Assembly: GCF_018294505.1 (NCBI RefSeq)
Contig: NC_057795.1
Span: 234,605,035 to 234,669,034, forward strand
Direction of reading: 5' to 3'
Origin: Triticum aestivum
Lineage: Eukaryota > Streptophyta > Magnoliopsida > Poales > Poaceae
DNA length: 64,000 bases
The notes beneath the pieces are model-generated. The model was not told the DNA's origin. It made no database searches and worked only from the letters and a program-made list of their open reading frames with translations. The translations under genes and the position numbers were made by a program. Shown piece by piece: positions 21,010-33,900 of the stretch. Positions within the stretch are counted from its first letter, which is position 1. Each line of letters starts with the position of its first letter.

Positions 21010-23290
21010 CTAGTAATAATCTGGTTCAATAAATGCTTCGGGATCAATAAATGCATCATCATCATCACAATCAGTAATGATGTGCTCATCATCATCATTA
21101 ATAAATGTATCATCATGTGGAAGGCCACCTCTACGTAATTTGTCAAGCATTGACAGGTCATCCGCAGCAGTAATCTCTTCTAGTTTAGGCTCTTGTTGTT
21201 CCGGCTGAGGGTGAAGTCGGGTTCACTGTCGCTGTCTACTTCAATGTTCTGGGGTGAAGTAGAGCGATTCTTGAAACGTTTTTTGGAAAGACGTGTTTCT
21301 TGGAAGAATTCTCCTTCATATGTGTCTGGGTTAATGTGAGGTTCATAATCATCTTCATTGGGGGGAGGTGGTCTAACACGTGGTGGCACTTCATAAATGA
21401 CATCCCAACCATTGAGATGAGGATCACTTTGACAGGCCCATGGTAGATAGAAAACTTGGGTTGCCTATTGAGCCATAATATAGACATAGGGAACATCCAA
21501 ATGGGTGCTTTGATTGATTTCCACTAGCCCTATATGTTCATGAGTCGTTCTAGTCTCATTTGGCTGGAGCCAATAACATTTCAAGACTATGATGTTTGGT
21601 GGGTTTGCACCATAGAATTGAAGTTCATAAATTGCTTCAACTCTTCCATAATACTCGGTATCTCCTTCGCCGATAGCAGAGACACAACAATTTGTAGACT
21701 TTCTGTTGGCCATAGATAGCTCTTTGCCATAGGTACGAAAGCGATACCCGTTGATGTCGTATTTGTCAAATGAACAGACCTTATAGTCAAAATCATTAGC
21801 GACTTGTCTCAATTCGGCATCCACAAGCTCTAAATTAGCCTACAAGTTTAATACGAAAGGGATTGTTGCATTAGCCACAAATTAGATGAAGAAATGAAAT
21901 GGTCTAATGGAAATTACTATTTGTTTTAACAAAGAGATGAAACCGGGATAGCCGCCTCCATGCTTTGCTAGAAACTCATACTCTTCGACGGAATCCTTTT
22001 GGATCACCGGTCCATACAAGAATTTGGCGACGTATCAACTGTATCAAATTTATCCAGGAATAAGAGCACTTCAAAGGAATTAGAAGTTGCGAAATAATGT
22101 ACCGAGAACTTACTCGATGTACGGCCACACTTCTATTAGGTTGTTGAAGATATACAACGAAATGGTCTGCCATTCTTCGAAATCCAACGTTAAGGAATTA
22201 GAAGCACCGGCTGGTGCCAGATCCCCTTTGAAAGACTGAGGTTGGATCGACCCTTTTTAGGGTCACTGGCATTGTACCGAGGCTCCGGATTATGCAAATG
22301 ACGATTTTTTTTGGCTTCGTAGTGTGCTGTCAGAAAGTTTGCCGCCTCCTTAGTAATGAATACCTCGGCCATCGATGCTTCAATTCTACATTTATTTTTA
22401 CATTTTGCTTGAAACGTCTTCTACATCCTCTCAGTTGCGTAGCACCAACGATTCTGCACAGGCCCCCCCCCAATCTTGACTCGGTTGGGAGATGCAAAAT
22501 CAAGTGCTGCATTGGATTAAAGAAGCCCGGCGTAAATATCTTCTCTCACTTGCAGATCAACTCTGGCGCCAACTCTTCCATTTCTTCTACCAGGTTAGGC
22601 GATAGTTCTTTAGCACAAAGAACATGGAAGAAATAGCTCAGCTCTGCCAATACTAGCCATTCATCCTCAGGGATGAATCCATGCAACATCACCGACATTA
22701 CCTTCTCAATCCATATGTACCAATCATGACTCTTGAGACCAAATATCTTCAATTTTTCAAGACTTGCTCCCCTCTTTAGATTCGCTTCATACCCATCGGG
22801 GAACATCAACTGCATTTTCACCCACAAGATAATTTCCCTCATAGCTGGCCTTCCAAGATTGAACCATGCCTTTGGCTTTGTCCAGTTCTTCTTTCCTTTC
22901 GGTGGTGGCATGTTTTGTAACGGTCTATGACATAGCGCCTCCTGATCGACTCTTGCCTTAGGATTATCCTTTGACTTCCCATCTGTGCCAAACAATGTAC
23001 CAAAAAGTGCCTTAGTGATATTCTTCTCAGTGTGCATCACAACGATGTTGTGTGGGCAAAGGAGGTCTTTGAAGTAAGGCAGATCCCACAAGCATGTCTT
23101 GTGACTCCAGGCATGTTGCGAATTATACCCCTTGAAATACCCTGTACACTCTGGATCTAGCTCGAGAGCGTTTAACTGATCCAGGATCTCTTGGCCTGTC
23201 AATGGAGGTGGTGCAGAGTCTTTCACAACTCTACCTTTGATGAAGTTCTGCTTGTCTTTCCTGAACTTATGGCGTTTATTGATTCTCCAA
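21010..23290 (-). pseudogene. CACTA TNP2-type transposase, C-terminal half (DUF4218 and DUF4216 regions)
   Basis: In minus-strand order: RHKFRKDKQNFIKGRV and LTGQEILDQLNALE near 23,270-23,150; WSHKTCLWDLPYFKDLLCPH and VMHTEKNITKALFG (end of the tnp2 domain); LKSHDWYIWIEKVMSVMLHG and ELSYFFHVLCAKELSPN (DUF4218 start); MQHLILHLPTESRLGG (22,512), MAEVFITKEAANFLTAHYEA (22,372); YDINGYRFRTYGKE and YGRVEAIYELQFYG (DUF4216, 21,824-21,465); then VRPPPPNEDDYEPHINPD and an acidic tail (HDDTFINDDDEHIITDCDDD) ending at 21,010. At least two frameshifts and a TAG (before ATQVFYLPWA) are present. TNP2 cuts and joins element ends in the nucleus. The N-terminal piece lies at 37,047-37,746. Confidence 0.85.
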
Positions 23291-23392
23291 CGATTACAAT
23301 TTCTTGCTTTTCCATTACATGCCTCAACTCAACAACTCAATACAGAAGAGATGCTCTCACTACTACTACTACATTTCTCGTTTGCAACTCAT

Positions 23393-24313
23393 CTATTCAT
23401 CATAAGTCTCCTTCTCTTTGGGGCAATCTCTATCAAAGTGCCCTGCTTCATTACAGGAGAAACATATTACTTCTAACAATTCTCTTGGTTTCCTCATGAT
23501 TACATAGCCTCCTTGGGTCCTCGACTTTCTTTTTGGGTAACTGCTGAAGTAGTGCCCTGACTCCTTGCACCTGAAACAGGTGATATGACTCAGGTCCTTC
23601 CTGAAATCCAATCTATTTCTCTTCCTGGACTTTTCCATTCCAATCAGGGCTTCTATTTCCTGTGGGTCATACTCTACTTCCTTTGTCGGGAATTCTACTA
23701 GATCCCCATTCAGACAATTTTGGGAGATGTGTCCTTCTTCTCCACATGAATAGCATGACTTGGTGCAGGCTTTAATTGGGTCTTCTTCGGGTGTGTCCTC
23801 CACCTCTTCCTTCACCATAGGTTCTTCTAAAATTTCCATAAGGCTCCTTTCTTTACTTCTTTCTTATGCTGTACGGTTCTTTGTACCATGGGGTAAATGC
23901 GACACTGAGGAGGGTAGTGGGTAGTCCCTTCACACAAGAAACAAGTGATCTGCCTAGTTGGGCATTCTTTAGATGGGTGGCTTCCTTCACAATTAGGGAA
24001 TTCATCTTGTATGTTCTTTATGGTTGTGTCCTATTTATCCACAAAGCTTGCATGCACAGGGTTTCTTCATATCACTTCCATAAGGCTTCAATTTCTAGGA
24101 CACAAACCGAGACTTTAGCAAGGTCAACTTAAATTCCTTCAAAGTGGTTGTTCCCTGCCATCCATTGATGGTTTGGTACATCCTCCACCAAGTAGCGGCA
24201 CCTCTTTCAAAGCATTGAAGAGCATGCTGGGCCATATCCTTTCCGGCTATAAGGTTATTCTTCATATGATCCCCCATGTTCTGAATCCATCGGTCTGTCA
24301 CCAATTGACTCAT
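23393..24313 (-). pseudogene. gypsy gag with multiple CCHC zinc knuckles
   Basis: The N-terminal capsid-like piece (24,313-24,095) reads NMGDHMKNNLIAGKDMAQHA and ATWWRMYQTINGWQG. Between 24,060 and 23,880 the frames give CKLCG*IGHNHKEH and CFLCEGTTHYPPQC. The last frame (23,839-23,393) has CYSCGEEGHISQNC, an acidic spacer, CFRCKESGHYFSSY (last Cys replaced) and CFSCNEAGHFDRDC, then a stop. That is up to five knuckle-like units, three with all four ligands. Gag binds genomic RNA in virus-like particles. Frameshifts and a stop break it. The family name is not known to me. Confidence 0.75.
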
Positions 24314-25546
24314 CGGTCCAGAAAATACAAGCTCATCTCATTCATCCTCTATTGGGTCCAAGGGTTTTGGAGTGAGATAAGAGAGATAGGGAGGGGTACA
24401 CACAATACAAACAAATTTTTTGAAAAGACAGATTTTATTATGGCTGTCGAAAAAACAACAAACAAATGACGGCTCACAATCATCGCATCTAACGTAGGTA
24501 TAACGGGGTTTGGTCTTCTAATGGTCAATAAATCTTCAAGGTCGTCAAACTCTTCAAGTCTTGCTTATGTCTCCGATGGCTTCTTCCGATCGTGCTTGTC
24601 CTTCTCAAGTTCTTTTGCCAGATCATCTTTGTTGACGCGAAGTCTCTCATAACGTCCTTTAATATTCTGGAGTTACATTCCAAACTTCTGGGTTTCAACA
24701 TCCTTGGCATGAGCCATGGTTCTACTATCTTTAGTTCCTAAAAAATCTCCGGTATCTCGAGGTTTAGCTCCTCCAGCTTGGCTACATTTAGCTTCTGGTT
24801 CCTGAGTTCTTCATGAATTGCCTCCTTGTCAAATATAACTTCCTAAAGGTCCCTCTAAAATTCTTCATGTAATACTCCAGATCTTGGTGATGCACCAGCT
24901 AAGGTTAAAACTGCATCCTTTGCTGCCAGATGCTCCATCAGTCTTCTACCATCCAATTCTTCCATGCATCTGCATGCTTAAGTCCGCACGGTGACAATAG
25001 CATAAGCGGGCAATAACACCAAGGTTAGTCATGTCTATGCCCATGTTACTGCCATGAGCTTTCGTTCCATAATTGATATCTCCTGTCTTAGGGTTTTCTT
25101 GACAAAAACTTTGAGTTCTAATGATCCATGTTCCGGTCTTTCTCCGATACACCTTGATCTCGGGTATTGGCATCTTCCATAGTCTGCCAAGTTCCATAAG
25201 GGGTAGCCTTCCTAGGTCTTACAAATCTGGAAAATCTTCAAAGCCTTCAAATTCTCCTAGTCTTCGGCGTCTTCACCGTTGTAGTTTCCGTCATTGTAAT
25301 GCACGGTAAAAATCCTCTTTATTCCAAAGTAGTCCTAGTTGTCCGATATCCTGTACTCCTTGGAGTGGTCTCATCAGCCGAATCTTCATGTGGTCAAAAG
25401 GGGAAGGGTATAGTCTAACTAAAAGGGAATATTTGAATAAGCTCAGAAGAGAAGAGAGGTAAGAGATCTTTTTGAACATAAAGTAGTAGAGAAAATCTTT
25501 CCTATGGGCTTGCCAGTCTCTAGGGGTCATGTCCTATAGTCAACAT
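24314..25546 (-). other. leader / N-terminal gag region of the truncated gypsy
   Basis: Minus-strand pieces such as MELGRLWKMPIPEIKVYRRK and DINYGTKAHGSNMGIDM (25,197-24,946) may be gag N-terminus. No continuous frame links them to the capsid part. Confidence 0.45.
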
Positions 25547-25547
25547 G

Positions 25548-25560
25548 TGCTCTGATACCA
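25548..25560 (-). other. primer binding site TGGTATCAGAGCA
   Basis: On the minus strand the sequence three bases inside the LTR end is TGGTATCAGAGCA, an exact match to the standard plant initiator tRNA-Met primer site. Confidence 0.9.
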
Positions 25561-25563
25561 TCT

Positions 25564-27951
25564 TGTAGCGACCCGACCTCAAACAGTCAAGTCTTTGTGC
25601 TTAAGTGTCATCCCTGGATCGGTATGCTGACACATATAGTACTCGAGGATTTATAAAAGAGGTAAATCACATGTATAAAGTAACGTAAATACTATTACCT
25701 CAATCCAAATAGCGGAAGTAACAACAAGGTTGTGGATTCCCATCAATACCAACGGCAAAGTTGAGTGTAGAAATCGTAACCCTAATGTATCACTTACTCG
25801 TCGTAAGATTCCTACAACATGAGACGTTGCAGCCACAAAGGGTCAGTACATTGAATGTACTAGCAAATTCACACCATAGGATAATGATGAATAATAGCTA
25901 TCACTACATGCATATTTGGCTGGTGGAAAGCTCTAAGTTTATAATGTTTTTGCAAAAAGCCAGTTTTTTCCCTACTGCAAAGGAATATATTTTATTTAAC
26001 TACAAAGTTTTTGAAAACATTGAGAAGGTAAACCCCCTCTCAATCCCAATTAAAAGTAATTAACAACCCGACAAATTAATTATATAGAGTGATGAGATCA
26101 ACATGATAATCCAAGAACTAGATACTCAAAACGTCCATAACCGGGGACACGGCTAACCATGATTAGTTTGTACACTCTGTAGAGGTTTGCGCACTTTTCC
26201 CCACAAGACTCGATCTCCTCCGTTGGTTTTCTCGCAATACATGGTGTTTGAGAAATGGATGACCGAGACATAGTCTTTCAGAAGCGTTAGTACCTTACGA
26301 TGGGTAGACCATTACACCTACTTTCCCCTACATCTGCTAGTCTACCACTGTAAGAGTTCATACGACTTAATCAACTATGCTAGAGCCCATAATAGCTTGT
26401 GGCTGCACACGGAAGTTTCTAGCATGAAAAATCTTATGATCCCTTTGAGCCTGGGTGGCGGTCCATAGGAAAATCACACGAAACCCCGTGATTTCCAAAA
26501 AAATAGGCAACACAGGATTCCCCAGGTGCCTCAATCCACCCAGATGTGGATTAAAGTTGCCACCTTAAGTTAACCATTAATTAACAATCTCACATCTGTC
26601 ATGGATACACTCAAACTCAATCCACGTCTATGAGCATAGCATAGCAATATAAGCATAACTTAGAAGTAACTCCCAAGCGTTTTGTAATAAATAGGGCAAT
26701 AGGTTCTACCTCATCAACTACTTCCCAATACACACATGTTATCAATTCCTAACCTTGCAATGTTTGAGGGTGAAACTAATGAATACAAACGAGATATGAA
26801 AGGGATAAGATCGAAGTGTGAACTTGCATGTACTGTTAATGAAGATGATTCGCACTCAACTCCTGATAGTTCTATTCGTCACACTCCGTTCAATCTATCG
26901 TAAGCAAGCAATAGTAGCCACACATAAGCAATCATTTAAAAGATTGGAAAGAACGGAGAAAACTATTCAGAAAACATCAAAACCAAGCAAATAACTCTTG
27001 CAACATAAAAAAAATTCTAACAGTACCAAAATTATGTGAATTTAGCCTTATTAGAATGTTTGTGTCAAGAGCTTCGATTTGCAAAAAGATCAACTAAAAC
27101 GGAGTTACAAAACTCAAGAAACGGACGAAACAAAGATCGAATACTAAACTGAACTAAACTCAAATTTTAAATTGTCAAAAACATGTTCAAGTTGGTTTAC
27201 TAGACAGAGGGGATCATTACGAAGATTTAGGCATTGGTTTCATCAAAAACGGAGGTACGGATAAAAAGATATGATCAAAAGAAATTTGAGTATGAATCTG
27301 AACAAATTTCGAAATTTGAAAATTTCAAAAAGTTGTTGGGATAGGTTCACTGGATAGGTGGAATCAAGACAAAAATGTAGGCGCTGGTTTCATCTAATTT
27401 GGATGAACGAGTAAAAAGTTCTGGCTATTTGAAAAATCAGGGCCAAGCTGTTTTACGGAAGAAAATGGGCTATGGCTAAAAGAATTATAGTCCAAAAATG
27501 TAAATACATGGACTAGTTTATAAATCTAATTATTCTACCGTACTAGTTTAGAAATAATAAGCTATGGGATATATATAAAAAAACAAAGAAAGATACATTT
27601 ATAAGGTAGAGTAGAGAAAAGACGACTTTAGAGAGAGGAGACGACTTCCAGAATTTCCGCCGGAGAGGAGAAATATATATTTTTAGTGAACCTAGTCAAA
27701 CCAAAATATAATGATTTAATCTGAATCGGATGATTTTTGGAGGCTCTATGGGTCTATATTTATAGGTGGAAAAGAGTTTTAGAGGTCAAAGGCTAGGCAA
27801 TGTGGGACTAAACGTAGACGAAAATAGAAAGAAAAGTGGAACTGCATGGGCTAAGAAGCAAAGCGGGCCGACCGCGTGCGTACACTGTGTGCTGCAGTTT
27901 TTTTTAAAACAAAGTTCGGCCTAAGTAAAAAAATGAAAAGGCTGGCTGGGC
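25564..27951 (-). repeat. truncated-gypsy LTR, inner 2.4 kb
   Basis: AT-rich LTR sequence from the inner end (25,564) to the TSD of the Athila-like insert. No gene is seen. Repeated phrases such as GAAATTTGAAAATTTCAAAA (near 27,310) and GGTTTCATC...GGA motifs occur at 27,230-27,420. The remaining 0.48 kb of the LTR is at 36,568-37,045. Confidence 0.75.
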
Positions 27952-27956
27952 CTGGC
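27952..27956. other. target-site duplication CTGGC, left copy
   Basis: CTGGC precedes the Athila-like 5' LTR and is repeated at 36,563-36,567 after the 3' LTR. Confidence 0.95.
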
Positions 27957-29529
27957 TGATACGTCTACAACGTATCTATAATTTTTGATTGCTCTATGCT
28001 ACTTTATCTACTGTTTTAGGCAATATTGGGTTTATTATCCACTTTTATATTATTTTTGGGACTAACCTATTAACCGGAGGCCCAACCCACATTTGCTGTT
28101 TTATGCCTATTTCAGTGTTTCGAGGAAAAGGAATATCAGACGGAGTCAAAACGGAACGAAATCAACTGGAGAAGTTATTTTTGGAAGGAAAGCAACCCAG
28201 GGAACTTGTAGTGCACGTCAGGGGAGATACGGGCTGCCCACGAGGGTGGGGGGCGCGCCCACCCACCGGGCGCGCCCCCCTGCCTCGTGGGGCCCCCGTA
28301 GCTCCACCTACGTACCCCTGCACCCATATATACTCTCGTACCCTAAAACTTCCAGAACAGAAGATAGATTGGGAGTTCCGCCGCCGCAAGCCTCTGTAGC
28401 CACCAAAAACCCCTCGGGAGCCCGTTCCGGCGCCCTGCCGGAGGGGGATCCCATCACCGGTGGCCATCTTCATCATCCCGGCGCTATCCATGACGAGGAG
28501 GGAGTAGTTCACCCTCGGGGCTGAGGGTATGTACCAGTAGCTATGTGTTTGATCTCTCTCTCGTGTTTTCTCTCGTGTTCCCTCTATGGCATGATCTTGA
28601 TGTATCCCGAGCTTTGCTATTGTAGTTGGATCTTATGATGTTTCTCCCCCTCTACTCTCTTGTGATGAATTGAGTTTCCCCTTTGAAGTTATCTTATCGG
28701 ATTGAGTCTTTATGAGAACACTTGATGTATGTCTTGGTGATCAACTTGCGGGTTTCGTGACATTGGGAACCTATGCATAGGGGTTGGCACACGTTCTTGA
28801 CTCTCCGGTAGAAACTTTGGGGCACTCTTTGAAGTACTTTTATGTTGGTTGGATCATTCTGAGATTGTGTGATGCATATCGTATTATCATGCCCACGGAT
28901 ACTTGAGGTGACAATGGAGTATCTAGGTGACATTAGGGTTTTGGTTGATTTATGTCTTAAGGTGTTATTCTAGTACGAACTCTTTTATAGATTGATCCGA
29001 AAGAATAACTTTGAGGTGGTTTCATACCCTACCATAATCTCTACGTTTGTTCTCCGCTATTAGTGGCTTCGGAGTGACTCATTGTTGCATGTTGAGGGCT
29101 TGTTATATTATCTATCTATGTTATTATTGTTGAGAGAACTTGCACTAGTGAAAGTATGAACCCTAGGCCTTGTTTCCTATCATTGCAATACCATTTACGC
29201 TCACTTTTACCGTTAGTTACCTTGTTGTTTTTACTATTTCAGATTAGAAAAACCTATATCTATAATCCATATTGCACTTGTATCACCATCTCTTCGCCGA
29301 ACTAGTGCACCTATACAATTTACCATTGTATTGGGTTTCTTGGGGACACAAGAGACTTTTTGTTATTTGGTTGCAGGGTTGTTTGAGAGAGACCATCTTC
29401 ATCCTACACCTCCCACGAATTGATAAACCTTAGGTCATCCACTTGAGGGAAATTTGCTACTGTCCTACAAACCTGTGCACTTGCAGGCCCAACAACGTCT
29501 ACAAGAAGAAGGTTGTGTAGTAGACATCA
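27957..29529 (+). repeat. 5' LTR of the Athila-like element
   Basis: Contains a GC-rich GGGCGCGCCC segment (28,250-28,280) and a TATA-like CATATATACTCTCG at about 28,325. The 3' copy lacks 11 bp found here near 28,118 and differs in the length of the C-run near 28,260. Confidence 0.93.
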
Positions 29530-29539
29530 AGCTCTTTTC

Positions 29540-29557
29540 TGGCGCCGTTGCCGGGGA
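29540..29557 (+). other. primer binding site, tRNA-Asp type
   Basis: TGGCGCCGTTGCCGGGGA is complementary to the 3' end of plant tRNA-Asp, the primer used by Athila-lineage elements. It starts 11 bases after the LTR end. Confidence 0.9.
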
Positions 29558-29653
29558 GGTGAGTGCTTGAAGGTATATCTTTAGATCTTGCAATCTAATC
29601 TTTTTGTTTCTTGTTTTAGCACTAGTTAGTCTATAAAAGAAAACTACAAAAAA

Positions 29654-30928
29654 ATGGAGTTAAGTTTGTCTCATACGCTTCATCTTTTTAATATCTTTCG
29701 TGAGTATGATGGAAAAGAAATTTGTGCCAAAGTGTTAGAAGAAGAATGCATTAAATTGTTTGGCACTAAATCTTTGAATGATGAGCATGATTGCAATGTT
29801 TTTAGCATGAATTCTTTGAATATCCATGATGCTAATGATGATTGCACTAATTACGATGAAAATATCTCTTATGAGCATGTCAACTTTTGTGGAGTGCATG
29901 TTTTCATGAACACACCAAATAGAGAAGATATTTATTGCAAGAGGCATAAGTACTTAGAAACCAAATTTTTGCAAGAAGAGCTAGATGAATGTGCTGAAAG
30001 ATTCAATATTTATAGTACCCCTTGTGAACTTTGCAATGAACATGGCCATTTAAAGCTCCAATGCTATTTGTTTCATGATCAAGTCATTTCCAAATATTGT
30101 GATAATTTGATTACCCTTGAGCATCCGAAAGAGCTTAGCCTTCTTTTGGGTTATGAAGAAATGAAACGTATAACTGAGGGTATTCCAAAATTTAATCTTG
30201 ATATATTTCTTGATTTTGATATAGAGAAGATTTATATGTATTGTGCGGAGAATTGCATTGAAAATCCTTATATTGCCAATTACCTAAAGAAAAGAAAGCA
30301 AATGGAAGATGATAAGAATACTAATGAAAGGGAAGAGGCTTCCCAATCTCCTCCTATTGTTTCTTATGATGAATCAGGTGACGAGGAGGAGCTTTCTAGT
30401 CAACCAATCTCATCAATAAGGAGCTCAAAGAGGAAGGTTGAACCTACACATAGTGTGAAGAAGAAAAAGAAAAGAAGGAGCAACAAAGGTAAAAAGGTAT
30501 CCCTCCCAAATGATGTTGCTCCTACTACTACTTGTGATAATGATAATTGCTATACTATTGGTTCTATCCATATTTTTAATGATGAGAGTGATTATGCTTA
30601 TGATATGAAAGGGCCCAAGCTTGGGGAAGCTATGTTTGATGAGGATGAAATATTTGAGAATATATTTGCTGGAATTAATGTTTGTCCCAAGCTTGGGGAT
30701 GCTATGTTTAATGAAGACGATATTTTTAGCATCCCAAGTTTTGATATGCGAAGTTGTTATGATGATAGCATGCCTCCTATTTATGATGGTTATATTGATG
30801 AAAGTGGGTTTGGAAGAGTGTCAACTTTATTTAGTGATAATTCCACTTCTTGGGAGAGGTTTCAATCGATTATGATGAGAATGAAGTTGCTACTTATGAT
30901 AATTATTGTGATGAAACTTATGCTATAA
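29654..30928 (+). CDS. single gag-like ORF of the non-autonomous element (424 aa)
   Basis: This is the longest uninterrupted frame in the window. Residues about 1-130 are Cys/His/Asp-rich with no family I recognise. CELCNEHGHLKLQC (about residue 122) is a perfect C-x2-C-x4-H-x4-C zinc knuckle. A basic patch KKKKKRRSNKGKK (about residue 270) could be a nuclear localisation signal. After it an acidic region contains two tandem copies of PKLG(E/D)AMF(D/N)ED(E/D)IF. Near 30,850 a second frame (ATYDNYCDETYAIKSSDDYI, to 31,104) continues the same acidic composition, suggesting a frameshift and a longer ancestral product. It probably packages element RNA; that role is inferred from the knuckle alone. 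The start is the first ATG after the primer site in a good frame. Confidence 0.65.
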   Translation: MELSLSHTLHLFNIFREYDGKEICAKVLEEECIKLFGTKSLNDEHDCNVFSMNSLNIHDANDDCTNYDENISYEHVNFCGVHVFMNTPNREDIYCKRHKYLETKFLQEELDECAERFNIYSTPCELCNEHGHLKLQCYLFHDQVISKYCDNLITLEHPKELSLLLGYEEMKRITEGIPKFNLDIFLDFDIEKIYMYCAENCIENPYIANYLKKRKQMEDDKNTNEREEASQSPPIVSYDESGDEEELSSQPISSIRSSKRKVEPTHSVKKKKKRRSNKGKKVSLPNDVAPTTTCDNDNCYTIGSIHIFNDESDYAYDMKGPKLGEAMFDEDEIFENIFAGINVCPKLGDAMFNEDDIFSIPSFDMRSCYDDSMPPIYDGYIDESGFGRVSTLFSDNSTSWERFQSIMMRMKLLLMIIIVMKLML

Positions 30929-33900
30929 AAAGTAGTGATGATTATATTTACAAATCTTGTCATGATTATGATTACCCTTTTTTGAACATTACTCTTTTAA
31001 TGTGGAAACAATTTTTAGTGTTCAAGTCTCTTATGATACTCCCACTATTCCGAATGAGAAGAATTTTGCTTATGTGGAGAGTAGTAAATTTTCTATGCAA
31101 GTAGATCATGAATAGAATGCTTTAGGTGCTGGTTATATTATTTAATTCATTCATGATGCTACTGAAAATTATTATGAGGGAGGAATATATGCTTGTAGGA
31201 ATTGCAATAATGTCAAGTTTCCTCTCTATGTGTTGAAAATTTTGAAGCTATGCTTGTTTTACCTTCCTATGCTAGTTGATCCTTGTTCCCATAAATTGTT
31301 TGCTCACAAAATCCCTATGCATAGGAAGTGGGTTAGACTTAAAAGTGCTAGTCATATGCTTCATGATGCTCCCGTTATGTTTCAATTCTTATCTTTTATG
31401 TGAGCATCATTGTCATCATCATGCCTAGCTAGAAAGGCATTAAAGAAAAGCGCTTGTTGGGAGACAACCCAATATTTATCCTTACTGTTTTTGTGTGTTC
31501 ACATGATTATGCTAATGTAGTAATCATGTTTTATAGCTTTTGTTTCAATAAAGTGCCAAGTAAGACCTTTAGGATAGCTCACGGTGATAGTTGTGTTGAT
31601 CCTGCTGAAAATCAGAAACTTTTGCACCCAGTAAATTAGTTTTGTTAATTCACAGAAACGTGCTACTGATCTGATTCTTTTTGCTATGGATTGGTACACA
31701 AATTGCTTAGGACTTCCTAATTTGGTTGAATTTTTGGAGTTCCATAAGTATACTTTTGATACAGATTACTACAGACTGTTCTGTTTTTGACAGATTCTGT
31801 TTTCTATGTGTTGTTTGCTTATTTTGATGAATCTATGGCTAGTATTAAGTGGTATGAACCATATAAAAGTTGGAATACATTATATATTACACCAATATGA
31901 ATTTAGAATGAGTTCATTAAGTACCTAAGTGGTGGTTTTATTTTCTTATACTAATGGAGCTTACGAGTTTTCTGTTGAGTTTTGTGTTGTGGAGTTTTCA
32001 AGTTTTGGGTTAAGATTTGATGGACTATGGAATAAGGAGTGGCAAGAGCCTAAGATTGGGGATGCCCAAGGCACACCAAGGTAATATTCAAGGACAACCA
32101 AGAGCCTAATCTTGGGGATGCCCCGGATGGCATCCCCTCTTTCGTCTTCGTTCATCGGTAACTTCACTTGGAGCTATATTTTTATTCACCACATGATATG
32201 TGTTTTGCTTGGAGCGTCATTTCCTTTTGTTAGTTTTTGCTTCCTGTTAGTTAGAATAATGTTTTGCATCTTTAGTTTCAATAAAGAAGTCAAGGATAGC
32301 CTTTACCATGCTTATTTTGCTAGTATACATGTTGCTGTTTGAAAACAGAAAGTTTACCCCTGTTGCAAAAATTCCTTAGAAAAGTCAGAGAATGCTATAA
32401 TGTTGAATCTTTTTGCATATTGAGCTCTGATAAATTTATTACAGTGTGAATTTTTATTTCATAATTTTTGGAGTTAGGGAAGTACGATGACTCTTGCATT
32501 CTTTACAGTATGTACTGTTTTGGCAGATTGCTGTTATGGTTGCATTGTTTGCATATGTTTGCTTGTTTAATGATTCTATTTGAAGATAGGAGTATTAAAT
32601 ATGCAGAGGCATTTAGTATTCAATGTTGAATAATAATTTTAGTGATTTGTTACAGTAGGAAATGATAAGGTTTTGCATTGGTTTATACTAACCTATCTCA
32701 CGAGTTCTTGTTGAGTTTGTTGTGAATGAAGCTTTTGATAAAAAGAAGAAACCATGATATGAGAGGAATTAAGGAGACAGAAAGGTTCAAGCTTGGGGAT
32801 GCCCAAGGCACCCCAAGATATTATTTCAAGAAGTCTCAAGCATCCAAGCTTGGGGATGCCCCCGTTGGCATCCCACCTTTCTTCTTCACCAACTATCGGT
32901 TAGTATCGGTTGAGCCTAAGTTTTTGCTTCTTCACATGAGTTGTGCTATCCTTGCAATGTAGTTTTCTTTATCTTTGCTTGCTGTTTGAATAAAGTATCA
33001 AGATCTGAAATTATTAAATGAGAGAGAGTCTTCGCATAGTTGCATAATTATTTAGCTACTCATTGATCTTCACTTATATCTTTCGGAGTACTTTGTCATT
33101 TGCTCTAGTGCTTCACTTATATCTTTTAGAGCATGGTGGTAGTTTTATGTTGAAGAAATAGATGATCTCTCATACTTCACTCATATTATTTTAAGAGTCT
33201 TCAATAGCATGGTAATTTGTTTAAATAATCCTAATATGCTTGGTATGCAAGATTTGTAAAACTTTCTTATGGGTGTGTTGAATACTAAAGAAAAGTTTGG
33301 TGCTTGATGGTTGTTTTGAGATATGAAGATGGTGATATTAGAGTCATGCTAGTTGAGTAGTTGTGAATTTAAAGAATACTTGTGTTGAAGTTTGTGATTC
33401 CCGTAGCATGCACGTATGGTGAACCGTTATGTGATGAACTCGGAGCATGATTTATTTATTGATTGTCTTCCTTATGAGTGGCGGTCGGGGACAAGCGATG
33501 GTCTTTTCCTACCAATCTATCCCCCTAGGAGCATGCGCGTAATACTTTTCTTTGATAACTTCTAGATTTTTGCAATAAGTATATGAGTTCTTTATGACTA
33601 ATGTTGAGTCCATGGATTATACAAACTTTTTCCCATCCTTCCACCATTGCTAGCCTCTCTAATACCGCGCACTTTTCACCGGTATCATACACCCACCATA
33701 TACCTTCCTCAAAACAGCCACCATACCTACCTATCATGGCATTTCCATAGCCATTCCGAGATATATTGCCATGCAACTTTCCACCGTTCCGTTCATTATG
33801 ACACGCTCCATCATTGTCATATTGCTAGAATGATCATGTAGTTGACATCGTATTTGTGGCAAAGCCACCGTTCATAATTCTTTCATACATGTCACTCATG

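Noticed and set aside
28205..28524. 116-144-residue frames at the GC-rich part of the Athila-like LTR
   Set aside because: Present in both LTRs with different indels and overlapping on both strands; they are LTR sequence, not genes.
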